Shown here: positions 21,357 through 33,300 of the stretch, piece by piece
Numbering within the stretch: position 1 is the first letter of the stretch
Layout: each line of letters begins with the position of its first letter
Assembly: GCF_004027225.2 (NCBI RefSeq)
Contig: NW_022651105.1
Span: 301,962-365,961, forward strand
Source: Strigops habroptila
Lineage: Eukaryota; Chordata; Aves; Psittaciformes; Psittacidae
Direction of reading: 5' to 3'
Length of the DNA: 64,000 bases
Translations under genes and position numbers: made by a program
The notes under the pieces: model-generated
Database searches by the model: none
Told to the model about the DNA's origin: nothing
The model's input: only the letters and a program-made list of their open reading frames with translations

Positions 21357-24300
21357 ATGTGGCACGAGGCGCGGAAGCACGAGCGGAAGCTGCGCGGGAT
21401 GATGGTGGATTACAAGAAGCGGGCGGAGCGCAGGAGGGAGTACTACGAGAAGATCGTAAGTGAGCGCGGAGCGCCCCGGGGTCCTGCTCCCCTTTTCCTT
21501 ATGGATCCTGCTCCCCTTTTCCCTGGGGCTCCTGCTCCCCTTTTCCTTATGGCTCCTGCTCCCCTTTTCCCTGGGGCTCCTGCTCCCCTTTTCCTTATGG
21601 CTCCTGCTCCCCTTTTCCCTGGGGCTCCTGCTCCCCTTTTCCTTATGGATCGTGCTCCCCTTTTCCCTATGGCTCCTGCTCCCCTTTTCCTTATGGCTCC
21701 TGCTCCCCTTTTCCCTATGGCTCCTGCTCCCCTTTTCCCTGTGGCTCCTGCTCCCCTTTTCCCTGTGGCTCCTGCTCCCCTTTCCCCTATGGCTCCTGCT
21801 CCCCTTTTCCCCATGGCTCCTGCTCCCCTTTTCCCCATGGCTCCTGCTCCCCTTTTCCCTGTGGCTCCTGCTTCCCTTTTCCCTGGGGCTTCTGCTCCCC
21901 TTTTCCCTATGGCTCCAGGCTCCTTTTCCCCTTTTCCCTATGGCTCCAGGCTCTTGCTCCCCTTTTCCCCATGGCTCCTACTCCCCTTTTCCTTATGGCT
22001 CCTGCTCCCCTTTTCCCTGTGGCTCCTGCTCCCATTTTCCCTATGGCTCCTGCTCCCCTTTTCCCTATGGCTCCAGACTCTTGCTCCCCTTTTCCCCATG
22101 GCTCCTGCTCCCATTTTCCCTATGGCTCCTGCTCCCCTTTTCCCTATGGCTCCAGACTCTTGCTCCCCTTTTCCCCATGGCTCCTGCTCCCCTTTTCCCT
22201 ATGGCTCCAGGCTCCTGCTCCCCTTTTCCATATGGCTCAGGGCTCCTGTTCCCCTTTTCCCTGTGGCTCTTGCTCCCCTTTTCCCTGTGGCTCCTGCTCC
22301 CCTTTTCCCTATGGTTCAGGATTCCCCTTTTCCATGTGGTTCGTGCTCTCCTTTTCCCCATGGCTCAAGGCTCCTGCTCCCTTTTTCCCTGTGGCTCCTG
22401 CTCCCTTTTTCTCCATGGTTCCAGGCTCCTGCTCCCTTTTTCCCCATGGCTCAGGAATCCTTGTTCCCTTTTCCCTATGGCTCCGGGCTCCTGCTCCCCT
22501 TTTTTCTGTAGTTTGGGATTCCCCTTTTCCCTATGGCTCCTGCTCCCTTTTTCCCTGGGGCTCCTGCTCCCCTTTTCCCTGTGGCTCCTGCTCCCCTTTT
22601 CCCTATGGCTCAGGGTTCCTGCTCTCCTTTTCCCTATGGCTCCAGGCTCCTTTTCCCCTTTTCCTTATGGCTCCTGCTCCCCTTTTCCCTATGGCTCCAG
22701 GCTCCTGCTCCCGTTTTCCCTATTGCTCAGAGCCTCTCCTCCCCTTTTCCCCATGGCTCTGGACTCCTGCTCCCCTTTTCCGTATGGCTCCAGGCTCCTT
22801 TTCCCCTTTTCCCTGTGGCTTCAGGCTGCTGCTCCCGTTTTCCCCATGGCTCAGGAATCCTTGTTCTCTGTTCCCTATGGCTCCTGCTCCCCTTTTCCCT
22901 ATAGCTCCGGGCTCCTGCTCCCCTTTTCCTTATGGCTCCTGTTCCCCTTTTCCCTGTGACTCTTGCTCCCTTTTCCCTATGGTTTCTGCTCCCGTTTTCC
23001 CCATGGCTCAGGAATCCTTGTCCCCTTTTCTCTATGGCTCTTTCTCCCTTTTTCCCTATGGCTCCGGGCTCCTGCTCCTCTTTTCCTTATGGCTCCTGCT
23101 CCCTTTTTCCCTGTGGCTCCTGTTCCCCTTTTCCCTATGGTTTCTGCTCCCGTTTTCCCCATGGCTCAGGAATCCTTGTCCCCTTTTCTCTATGGCTCTT
23201 TCTCCCTTTTTCCCTATGGCTCCGGGCTCCTGCTCCCCTTTTCCCTGTGGCTCCAGAGTCCTGCTCCCCTTTTCCCTATGGCTCCCGCTCCTCTTTTCCC
23301 TGTGGCTCCAGACTCCTCCTCCCCTTTTCCCTATGGCTCCAGGCTCCTGCTCCCCTTTTCCCTATGGCTCCTGCTCCCCTTTTCCCTATGGCTCCTGCTC
23401 CCCTTTTCTCTCTGGCTCCTGCTCCCCTTTTCCCTTTGGCTCTTCCTGCTCCTCGTTCCCTCACCTTTGAGGGGGGGTTTCCCCCTTTTTTCCTCCTCCA
23501 GAAGAAGGATCCAGCCCAATTCCTGCAGGTCCACGGCCGGGCCTGCAAAATCCACCTGGATTCAGCCGTGGCCTTGGCTGCCGAGAGCCCGGTCAACATG
23601 TGAGTATCCCGCTGCTCCGGGGGCAGCTCCGGTGGGAATGGGGAGAGCTGCCGGTGCCTCGGGTGCCGCTTCCAGCTTTGGGAAGCGGGATCTGGGCTCA
23701 TCGGAGCCAAAGAACACGAGTTATTCCTCCCATTCCCACTCAGGAGGGGAAGGTTTGGGGCTGGGGGGGGGGGGGGGCTGCTCTTCCTAGAGGGAATTCC
23801 CGGCATTCCCACCTCTCTTTTCCCATAGGATGCCCTGGCAGGGAGACACCAACAACATGATCGACCGCTTCGACGTGCGGGCGCATCTGGATTATATCCC
23901 CAGCTACACCCCGGCCCTGCTGAACCCCATGTAAGCTGGGGGGGGATCCCCACTTCCCATGGGAATTGGGGCTCTTCTGATGGAGGTTTGGAATCTGGCG
24001 GGGGGGGGGGGCAGAGCTGTTTTCCAGCCTCGTTGCACTGGGACCAGCGTGGAGCCCCCCCAGTGCCATGGGGATAAGTGGGGGGTGCAGGGGATGGATG
24101 AGGCTGCAGCATTCCCAGTGTGGCTTTTCCAGGCCTGAAACGTTGGGAGAGGATGGAGCTGAGCTCCGGAACACCAGGACACGGCTGGAAAGGCCACATT
24201 AGACCAATTAACCGCTGGGTTAATTAAACCCCAGCACCCAGCAGAGCCGGGGGCTTTCTCCCTTTGGCTGGAGCAGGGAATTCCGAGGCAGAATTCCCCC

Positions 24301-27300
24301 ATGGAGAGCAGCCACATTCCCTTCCTGCCTCTCTCTGCCTGGGAGCAAGCTCTGGAGGGAAGCTGAGCCCTTTCCAAAGGGAATTCCAGGCTGGCCATGA
24401 TGTTTAGTGGCCGACTCCATCCCTGCTTGCTGCACATCCCAGAACAAGGGTTTGATTCCTTCCAGCTCCATTATCCTTTAGGAAATGGGAATCTCACGTG
24501 GAGCCACCTCATGGGGATGGGTTTGGATCCATCCCATGTCCTAGAGCGCTAAAAGGTGTTTCTTGTCCTTTAAATTCCCTTTCCAAAGGGAATTCCAGGC
24601 TGGCCATGATGTTTAGTGGCCGACTCCATCCGTGCTTGCTGCACATCCCAGAACAAGGGTTTGATTCCTTCCAGCTCCATTATCCTTTAGGAAATGGGAA
24701 CCTCACGTGGATCCACCTCATGGGGATGGGTTTGGATCCATCCCATGTCCCAGAGCACTAAAAGCTGCTTTTGGTCCTTTAAATTCCCTTTCCAAAGGGA
24801 ATTCCAGGCTGGCCATGGTGTTTAGTGGCTGATTCCATCCCTGCTTGCTGCACATCCCAGCACAAGGGTTTGATTCCTTCCAGGCTCATTCTCCTTTGGG
24901 AAACAGGAATCTCCCATGGAGCCACCTCATGGGGATGGGTTTGGATCCATCCCATGTTCCCAGACCACTAAAAGCTGCTTCTGGTCCTTTAAATTCCCTT
25001 TCCAAAGGGAATTCCAGGCTGGCCATGATGTTTAGTGGCCGACTCCATCCCTGCTTGCTGCACATCCCAGCACAAGGGTTTGATTCCTTCCAGCTCCATT
25101 ATCCTTTAGGAAACGGGAATCTCCCATGGAGCCATCTCATGGGGATGGGTTTGGATCCATCCCACGTCCCAGAGCACTAAAAGCTGCTTTTGGTCCTTTA
25201 AATTCCCTTTCCAAAGGGAATTCCAGGCTGGCCATGGTGTTTAGTGGCTGACTCCATCCCTGCTTGCTGCACATCCCAGCACAAGGGTTTGATTCCTTCC
25301 AGCTCCATTATCCTTTAGGAAAGGGGAATCTCCCATGGATCCACCTCATGGGGATGGGTTTGGATCCATCCCACGTCCCAGAGCACTAAAAGCTGCTTTT
25401 GGTCCTTTAAATTCCCTTTCCAAAGGGAATTCCAGGCTGGCCATGGTGTTTAGTGGCTGACTCCATCCCTGCTTGCTGCACATCCCAGCATGAGGGTTTG
25501 ATTCCTTCCAGGCTCATTCTCCTTTGGGAAGCAGGAATTTTACATGGAGCCACCTCAGAGGGGATGGATTTGGATCCATCCCGTGTTCCCAGAGCACCAA
25601 AAGCTCCTTTTGATCCATTGCAGTTCCCCGGAGCAGGAATGTGACGAGAGGAAATGCAACTACGAGCGGTACCGCGGCCTCGTGCAGAACGACTTCGCTG
25701 GCAGTGAGTGTCCCTGGGGCTGGGGCTGGGGCTTGGGGACACCCCAAACCCTGCCGGGGGGTGCAAGGGGGGGGACAGGCCCGTGTCCCCCCCCCCATTG
25801 ATCCCTCTGGTGGCTCCAGTCTCGGAGGAGCAGTGTCTCTACCAGATCTACATCGATGAGCTCTACGGGGGGCTCCAGAAGCCCAACGAGGATGAGAAGA
25901 AGAAGTGAGTGTCCCAAGGAAGGGGGGTGGCGGCGTGGCCCTTTGGGGGTGCTCCATGGAGCAGGGTGGGATCGGGAGCATCCTCCCTGAGCAGGGAGGC
26001 AGAGGAAGGGCCCTTCCTGCTCCTTAATAAGGATAAGGAAGGGGAATAGGGATTGAGTATCCATGTGCAGGCTCGCCGAGAAGAAAGCCTCCATTGGCTA
26101 CACGTATGAGGACAGCACCGTGGCCGAGCTGGACAACAACGTGGAGAAGAGAGGGGAGGAGGAGGACTCGGAGGAGGACAGCAACACGGATGAAGATGAA
26201 GTCATCCCTGACATTGGTACTGAGCCCCCCCCGCCGTGCTCCTTGGGGTGCTGAGCCCCTGGTGCTGGCGCTGCCCTCAGCCGCTTCCCCTCATGCTCCC
26301 AGACGTGGAAGTGGACGTGGATGAGCTCAACCAGGAGCAAGTGGCCGACCTCAACAAGCAGGCGACCACCTACGGCATGGCCGAGGGGGACTTCGTCAGG
26401 TAGGGCTTGGATGGAGCCCCCCCCCCCCCCGCTGTGTTCCAGGGGGGAATCCCTATGGATGTGCCCGGCTGTGGGATGGGGGGACCCTGAACCCCTCTTT
26501 CCCTATCTGGGTGCTGGGCTCTTACTGAGGGTTTCTCCCAAGGATGCTGCGGAAGGACAAGGAGGAGGCTGAAGCGATTAAGAACGCCAAGGCTCTGGAG
26601 GAGGAGAAGGCCATGTACTCGGTAGGGGATAGAGCCCGGACAATTCCCTGCTCCCGGGAGCTGCTTCCCCATCGCTGGAGCCATCCCTGAGCTCCAGCTG
26701 CTCCTCCCAGGGCCGACGCTCCCGGCGCCAGAGGAGGGAATTCAGGGAGAAACGCTTGAAAGGGAGGAAGATCAGTCCCCCCAGGTGGGTCCCAGAGCTG
26801 GGATAGAGCATCCAGCCCTGCTCCATCCCATTCCCGGAGCTGGGATACAGCATCCAGCCCTGCTCCATCCCATTCCCGGAGCTGGGATTCAGCATCCAGC
26901 CCTGCTCCATCCCATTCCCGGAGCTGGGATACAGCATCCAGCCCTGCTCCATCCCATTCCCGGAGCTGGGATAGAGCATCCAGCCCTTCTCCATCCCATT
27001 CCCGGAGCTGGGATACAGCATCCAGCCCTGCTCCATCCCATTCCCGGAGCTGGGATTCAGCATCCAGCCCTGCTCCATCCCGTTCCCAGAGCTGGGATAG
27101 AGCATCCGGCCCTTCTCCATCCCATTCCCGGAGCTGGGATTCAGCATCCAGCCCTGCTCCATCCCATTCCCGGAGCTGGGATAGAGCATCCAGCCCTGCT
27201 CCATCCCATTCCCAGCCCCCGGAGCTGGGATACAGCATCCAGCCCTGCTCCATCCCATTCCCAGAGCTTGGATACAGCATCCAGCCCTTCTCCATCCCAT

Positions 27301-30300
27301 TCCCGGAGCTGGGATACAGCATCCAGCCCTGCTCCATCCCATTCCCAGAGCTTGGATACAGCATCCAGCCCTGCTCCATCCCATTCCCAGAGCTTGGATA
27401 CAGCATCCAGCCCTGCTCCATCCCATTCCCAGAGCTGGGATAGAGCATCCAGCCCTGCTCCATCCCATTCCCGGAGCTGGGATTCAGCATCCAGCCCTGC
27501 TCCATCCCATTCCCGGAGCTGGGATACAGCATCCAGCCCTGCTCCATCCCATTCCCAGAGCTGGGATACAGCATCCAGCCCTGCTCCATCCCATTCCCAG
27601 AGCTGGGATACAGCATCCAGCCCTGCTCCATCCCATTCCCAGCCCCCGGAGCTGGGATACAGCATCCAGCCCTGCTCCATCCCATTCCCAGAGCTTGGAT
27701 ACAGCATCCAGCCCTTCTCCATCCCATTCCCAGCCCCTGGAGCTGGGATACAGCATCCAGCCCTGCTCCATCCCATTCCCAGAGCTGGGATGCAGCATCC
27801 AGCCCTTCTCCATCCCATTCCCAGCCCCTGGAGCTGGGATACAGCATCCAGCCCTGCTCCATCCCATTCCCAGAGCTGGGATACAGCCTCCAGCCCTTCT
27901 CCATCCCATTCCCAGCCCCTGGAGCTGGGATACAGCATCCAGCCCTGCTCCATCCCATTCCCAGCTCCCGGAGCTGGGATACACCATCCATCCCTGCTCT
28001 ATCCCATTCCCAACTCCCGGAGCTGGGATACACCATCCATCCCTGCTCCTGCTCCATCCCATTCCGAGCTCCTGGAGCTTGGATCCCGCCCTGCTCTGCT
28101 CCTGCCCATCCCATGCTGATCCGCATTGCCTTCCCTGTTGCTATCCCCCTGTTTCCCTGCTCCCTCCATCGGGAATGTCGTCTCCCCCACAGCTACGCCC
28201 GGCGCGACAGCCCCACCTACGACCCCTACAAACGGTGAGTGCCGCCCGCGCCGCTATTCCCACCCTCGGGAATGCCGTTCCCGCAGCTCCCTGACCCCCT
28301 CCCCACTGCAGCTCCCCCTCGGAATCCAGCTCGGAATCCCGCTCCCGCTCCCGCACTCCGTCTCCCGGCCACGAGGAGAAGATCACCTTCATCACCAGCT
28401 TCGGCGGCAGCGACGAGGAGGCGGCTGCATCCGCGCAGGCCGGCGGCATTCCCGGGAAAGGCCCCGCTCCCGGCAAAGCCCGTTCCGCCGCAGGGCAGCC
28501 GGCAGCAGGTCATAGCGCCTCGTCCCGGTCGGTAACGCTTCCCATCCGGCTGCTTTTCCCAATCCTTGCCCGCACAGAGGGAATGGGGGGGGATAGGGAG
28601 GGAGCTCCAGCCCCACATCCATGGGGTGAGCAGCTTCCTCGTCCTCCCAGCTCAATCCCCGTGGCAGGATCCCTGCCTCATCCCGCCCATCCCGCGATCC
28701 TCCCGCTAACGCCCCGTCTCCCGGCTCTCTTCCAGGCGCCGTTCCTCGTCTTCCTCCACGTCTCCATCGTCCTCATCCTCATCCAGCTCCCGCTCCAGCT
28801 CCCGCTCCTACCGAGGGGGGGGGGTACCACCGCTCCGGCCGCTACTGCCATTCCCACGGCCGCCGCTATTCCCGCTCTCGCTCCCGCTCCCGGCGCTATT
28901 CCGGAGGGGGCTCTCGGGATGGGCGCCGCCGCTCCAGGTCCTATTCCCCGGAGCGGGGCTATCGCTACAGCTCCCGCCGCCGATCCAGGTGGGATTCCGT
29001 GCCTTTGCCAGGGAATCAGGGAATGGCTTGGGTGGGAAAGGAGCTGGAATCATCCGGATCCAACCCCCAGGGACACCTTCCATAGGGCAGGCTGCTCCTT
29101 GAGCACTGCCAGGGATGGAGCAGCCAAACCTTCTCCATCCATCCCAGTGTCCCAGCACCCTCATGGGGAAGAGCTTCATCCCAAGATCCCATCCAGCTCT
29201 TCCATCATCTCCTCATCCCATCCCTCCATCCCGTGCCCAAGGCCCCGCTCCAGGTCTCCTGGGGCCCCTTCAGGCACTGGGGTGTCCCCAGAGCAGAGCA
29301 GGGGCGCAGGGACCCCCCCTTGGCCCTGCTGCTCCCATAGGACACAGTGGGGAGCTCCCATAGGACACAACAAGGAGCTCCCATAGGGCACAACGGGGAG
29401 AATCCATAGGGCACAACGGGGAGCATCCATAGGGCAGAGTGAGGAGCTCCCATAGGACACGGTGGGGAGCTCCCATAGGGCACAACGAGGAGCTGCCATA
29501 GGATACAACAGGGAGCTCCCATAGGACACAAGGAGCTCCCATAGGACACAATGGGGAGCATCCATAGGACACAAGGAACTCCCATAGGACACAATGGGGA
29601 GCTCCCATAGGACACAAGGAACTCCCATAGGACACAGTGGGGAGCTCCCATAGGACACAGTGGGGAGCTCCCATAGGACACAGTGAGGAGCTCCCATAGG
29701 ACACTGGGGAGCTCCCATAGGGCACAGTGGGGAGCATCCATAGGGCACAGTGGGGAGCTCCCATAGGACACAACAAGGAGCTCCCATAGGACACAAGGAG
29801 CTCCCATAGGACACAACGGGGAGCATCCATAGGGCACAGTGGGGAGCTCCCATAGGACACTGGGGAGCTCCCATAGGGCACAACGGGGAGCATCCATAGG
29901 GCACAAGGGGCTGTTGGTGGCTCCCATTGAGCTTCTCCTCTCCCACCACCCCAAATCCTTCATCCGGGGGGGCTGCTCCACCCCTTCCCCCCCCATCCCA
30001 GAGCCATCTCCCCCCCCAGGGGCTCATATCCCTTCCCACTGCCCCCCATCCCATCCTTTCCCTTTGGGCTGCCCCCCACTGCTCCCACTTCCCTCCTGGT
30101 CCCCATACAAAGGGGGGACCCTGCGGCTCCCCATCGGGCTCCCATTGAGCCCGTCGTGTATCCCGCCCCCATTCCCAGGAGCCGGTCCCGCTCCGGGGAG
30201 CGCTCCCGGCGCCGGCACCACTGGAGCAGCAGCCGGAGCAGCCGGAGCCGCAGCGATTCCCGCAGCCCCAGCAGATCCCAGTCTCCGGTGCGGGACAAGC

Positions 30301-33300
30301 CTCCGCGCCCCACAGCATCGCCCGCCGTGGGGGAGAAGCTGAAAAAGTAAGGCCCAAAAAGCAGGAATGGGAATACCGGGAATGGGATAAGGATTCTCCC
30401 CCCTCCTCATGCTTTTCCCCCCCCCTCCCCTGCTCCAGGCCTGACAGTGCTGCTGGTAAAGAGACGGGAGCTGCCAAAGTCAGTAAGAATTGAAGCTCAG
30501 CAGCTTAAGTGGCATCAGCGAGAGCAGCCCCGCGGGGGGGCCACGGTGGGGGACGGGCTTGGGGGGGCCCCCCCATGTCCCCCCGTGTCCCCCTGGCGCT
30601 CATCCCGCTCCCTGCTTGGAGCCTGGGACCTGCCGGGCAGGAGCGGGATAGCCCCAGGGATGGGGGGGCGGTGAGGACCGGGGGCTCCCCCTGGAGCTGC
30701 TGGCAATGGGATCCATGGGGAGCTGGCTGTGGGGCACTGGGACCCACTGGGATCCAGCAATGGGACCCACTGGGAACTGGCCATGGGGCACTGGGAACCA
30801 CTGGGATCCGGTCACTGGGAGCTGGCCAGCACTGGCGTCCACTGGGATCCAGCACTGGGATGTGGCTGGCACTGGGACCCACTGGGATCCAGCAATGGGA
30901 CCCACTGGGAGCTGGCCATGGGGCACTGGGACCCACTGGGATCCAGCAATGGGACCCACTGGGAGCTGGCCATGGGGCACTGGGACCCACTGGGATCCAG
31001 CAATGGGACCCACTGAGAGCTGGCCGTGGGGCACTGGGACCCACTGGGAGCTGGCCGTGGGGCACTGGGACCCACTGGGATCCAGCCTGGGGACCCCCAA
31101 CATCCTCGCCTGTTCCTATGGGCTGTCCCCATGTGCCCCCCCCCCACCATCACCCAGTGCTGCCATTGCTCCCCGCAGCACCCATGGGTGCCACGGGCGG
31201 GTCCCACCACGGACCAGGGCCCCCAGCCCCCCTGCTCAGAGCCCGGGGGGGGGGGGTCCCATGGAGGGGGGGCTGCAGCGTGTCCTCGTGTGCCCCCAAC
31301 CCCCCCCATTGTCACACGGGGCTCCGGGTCCTTCCAGCCCAAACTGACGCCGCAGGAGAAGCTGAAGCTGCGGATGCAGAAGGCGCTCAACAGGCAATGT
31401 GAGAGCGTGGACCCCCCCATGGACCCCCCCGGGCCCCCCATTACACCCCATGACCCCCCCCCATTACACCCCATGAACCCCCCCCATTACACCCCATGAA
31501 CTGCCCCCATTACACCGCATGGACCGCCCCGACCCCCCCCATTACACCCCATGGATGCCCCCGGGCCCCCCCATTACACCCCATGACCCCCCCCCATTAC
31601 ACCCCATGAACCCCCCCCATTACACCCCATGCCCCCCGCCATGGATCCCTCCAGGAGCCCCTATTACACCCCATGGACCCCCCCAGGCCCCCCCATTACA
31701 CCTCATGGACCCCCCATTGCACCCCCCCAGGACCCCCCCATTACACCCCATGGATCCCCTCTGGACCCCCCATGGACTCGGGCCCCCCCATTACACCTCA
31801 TGGACCCTCCTGGGGCCCCCTGTTATACCCCATGGACCCCCCCGGGCCCCCTCATTACACTTCATGGACCCTCCCGGGGCCCCCCATTGCACCCCATGGA
31901 TGCCCTGGGCCCCCCCGTCCCCCCATTACACCCCATGGACCTGCCCGGGCCCCCCCATTACACCCTATGGACTCCCCCCATTACACCCCATGGACCCCCC
32001 CAGGGCCTCCCATTGCACCCCATGGACCCCCCCATGGATCCCTCCAGGAGCCCCCATTACACCCCATGGACCCCCCCGGGGCCCCCCATTACACCCCATG
32101 GACCCCCCTGGGCCCCCCTATTACACCCCATGGACCCCCCCAGGGCCCCCCATTGCACCCCATGCCCCCCCCCATGGATCCCTCCAGGAGCCCCCATTAC
32201 ACCCCATGGACCCCCCCGGGGCCCCCCATTGCACCCCATGCCCCCCCCCCATGGATCCCTCCAGGAGCCCCCATTACACCCCATGGACCCCCCCAGGCCC
32301 CCCCCCCATTACCCCTCATGGACCCCCCATTGCACCCCCCCAGGACCCCCCATTACACCCCATGGATTCCCCCTGGACCCCCCATGGACTCGGGCCCCCC
32401 CATTACACCCCATGTCCCTTTGGACCCCCCCTTGTCCCTATTGCCCTTCCCTTGTCCCTGACCCCCCCCCCTCATTTCCTATAGTTAAAGCTGATAAAAA
32501 GGCAGCCCAGGAGAAGATGCTGCAACAGGAACATGAGAGACAGGTACCGGGGGGGGGCAGAGCCTGGTTATGGGGCTGGGGGGGGCACACACCAGGTTAT
32601 GGGGCTGGGGGGGGGGGCAGAGCCTGGTTATGGGGCTGGGGGGGGGCACACACCCGGTTATGGGGCTGGGGGGTGGGGCAGAGCCTGGTTATGGGGCTGG
32701 GGGGGGGGCACACACCCGGTTATGGGGCTGGGGGGGGCACACACCAAGTTATGGGGCTGGGGGGGGGCACACACCCGGTTATGGGGCTGGGGGGGGGGCA
32801 CACACCCGGTTATGGGGCTGGGGGGGGGCACACACCAAGTTATGGGTCCCTGTTCTCCCATAGGAGCGGGAGGACGAGCTCCGAGCCATGGCCCGGAAGA
32901 TCCGCATGAAGTGAGTGTCCCCCCATCATTCCCAATGGATCCGGGGGGGGGTCCCGGCTGCACTGTGCACCCCCCCCATCATTCCCAATGGATCCGGGGG
33001 GGGGTCCCGGCTGCACTGTGCACCCCCCCGTCATTCCCAATGGATCCGGGGGGGGGGTCCCGGCTGCACTGTGCACCCCCCCGTCATTCCCAATGGATCC
33101 GGGGGGGGGTCCCGGCTGCACTGTGCACCCCCCCATCATTCCCAATGGATGCGGGGGGGGGGTCCCGGCTGCACTGTGCACCCCCCCATCATTCCCAATG
33201 GATCCGGGGGGGGGTCCCGGCTGCACTGTGCACCCCCCCCATCATTCCCAATGGATCCGGGGGGGGGTCCCGGCTGCACTGTGCACCCCCCATCATTCCC

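Noticed and set aside
24350-25610. CRISPR-like regularly spaced repeats
   Set aside because: Contiguous 209-base tandem units in an intron of a vertebrate gene, with no distinct spacers.
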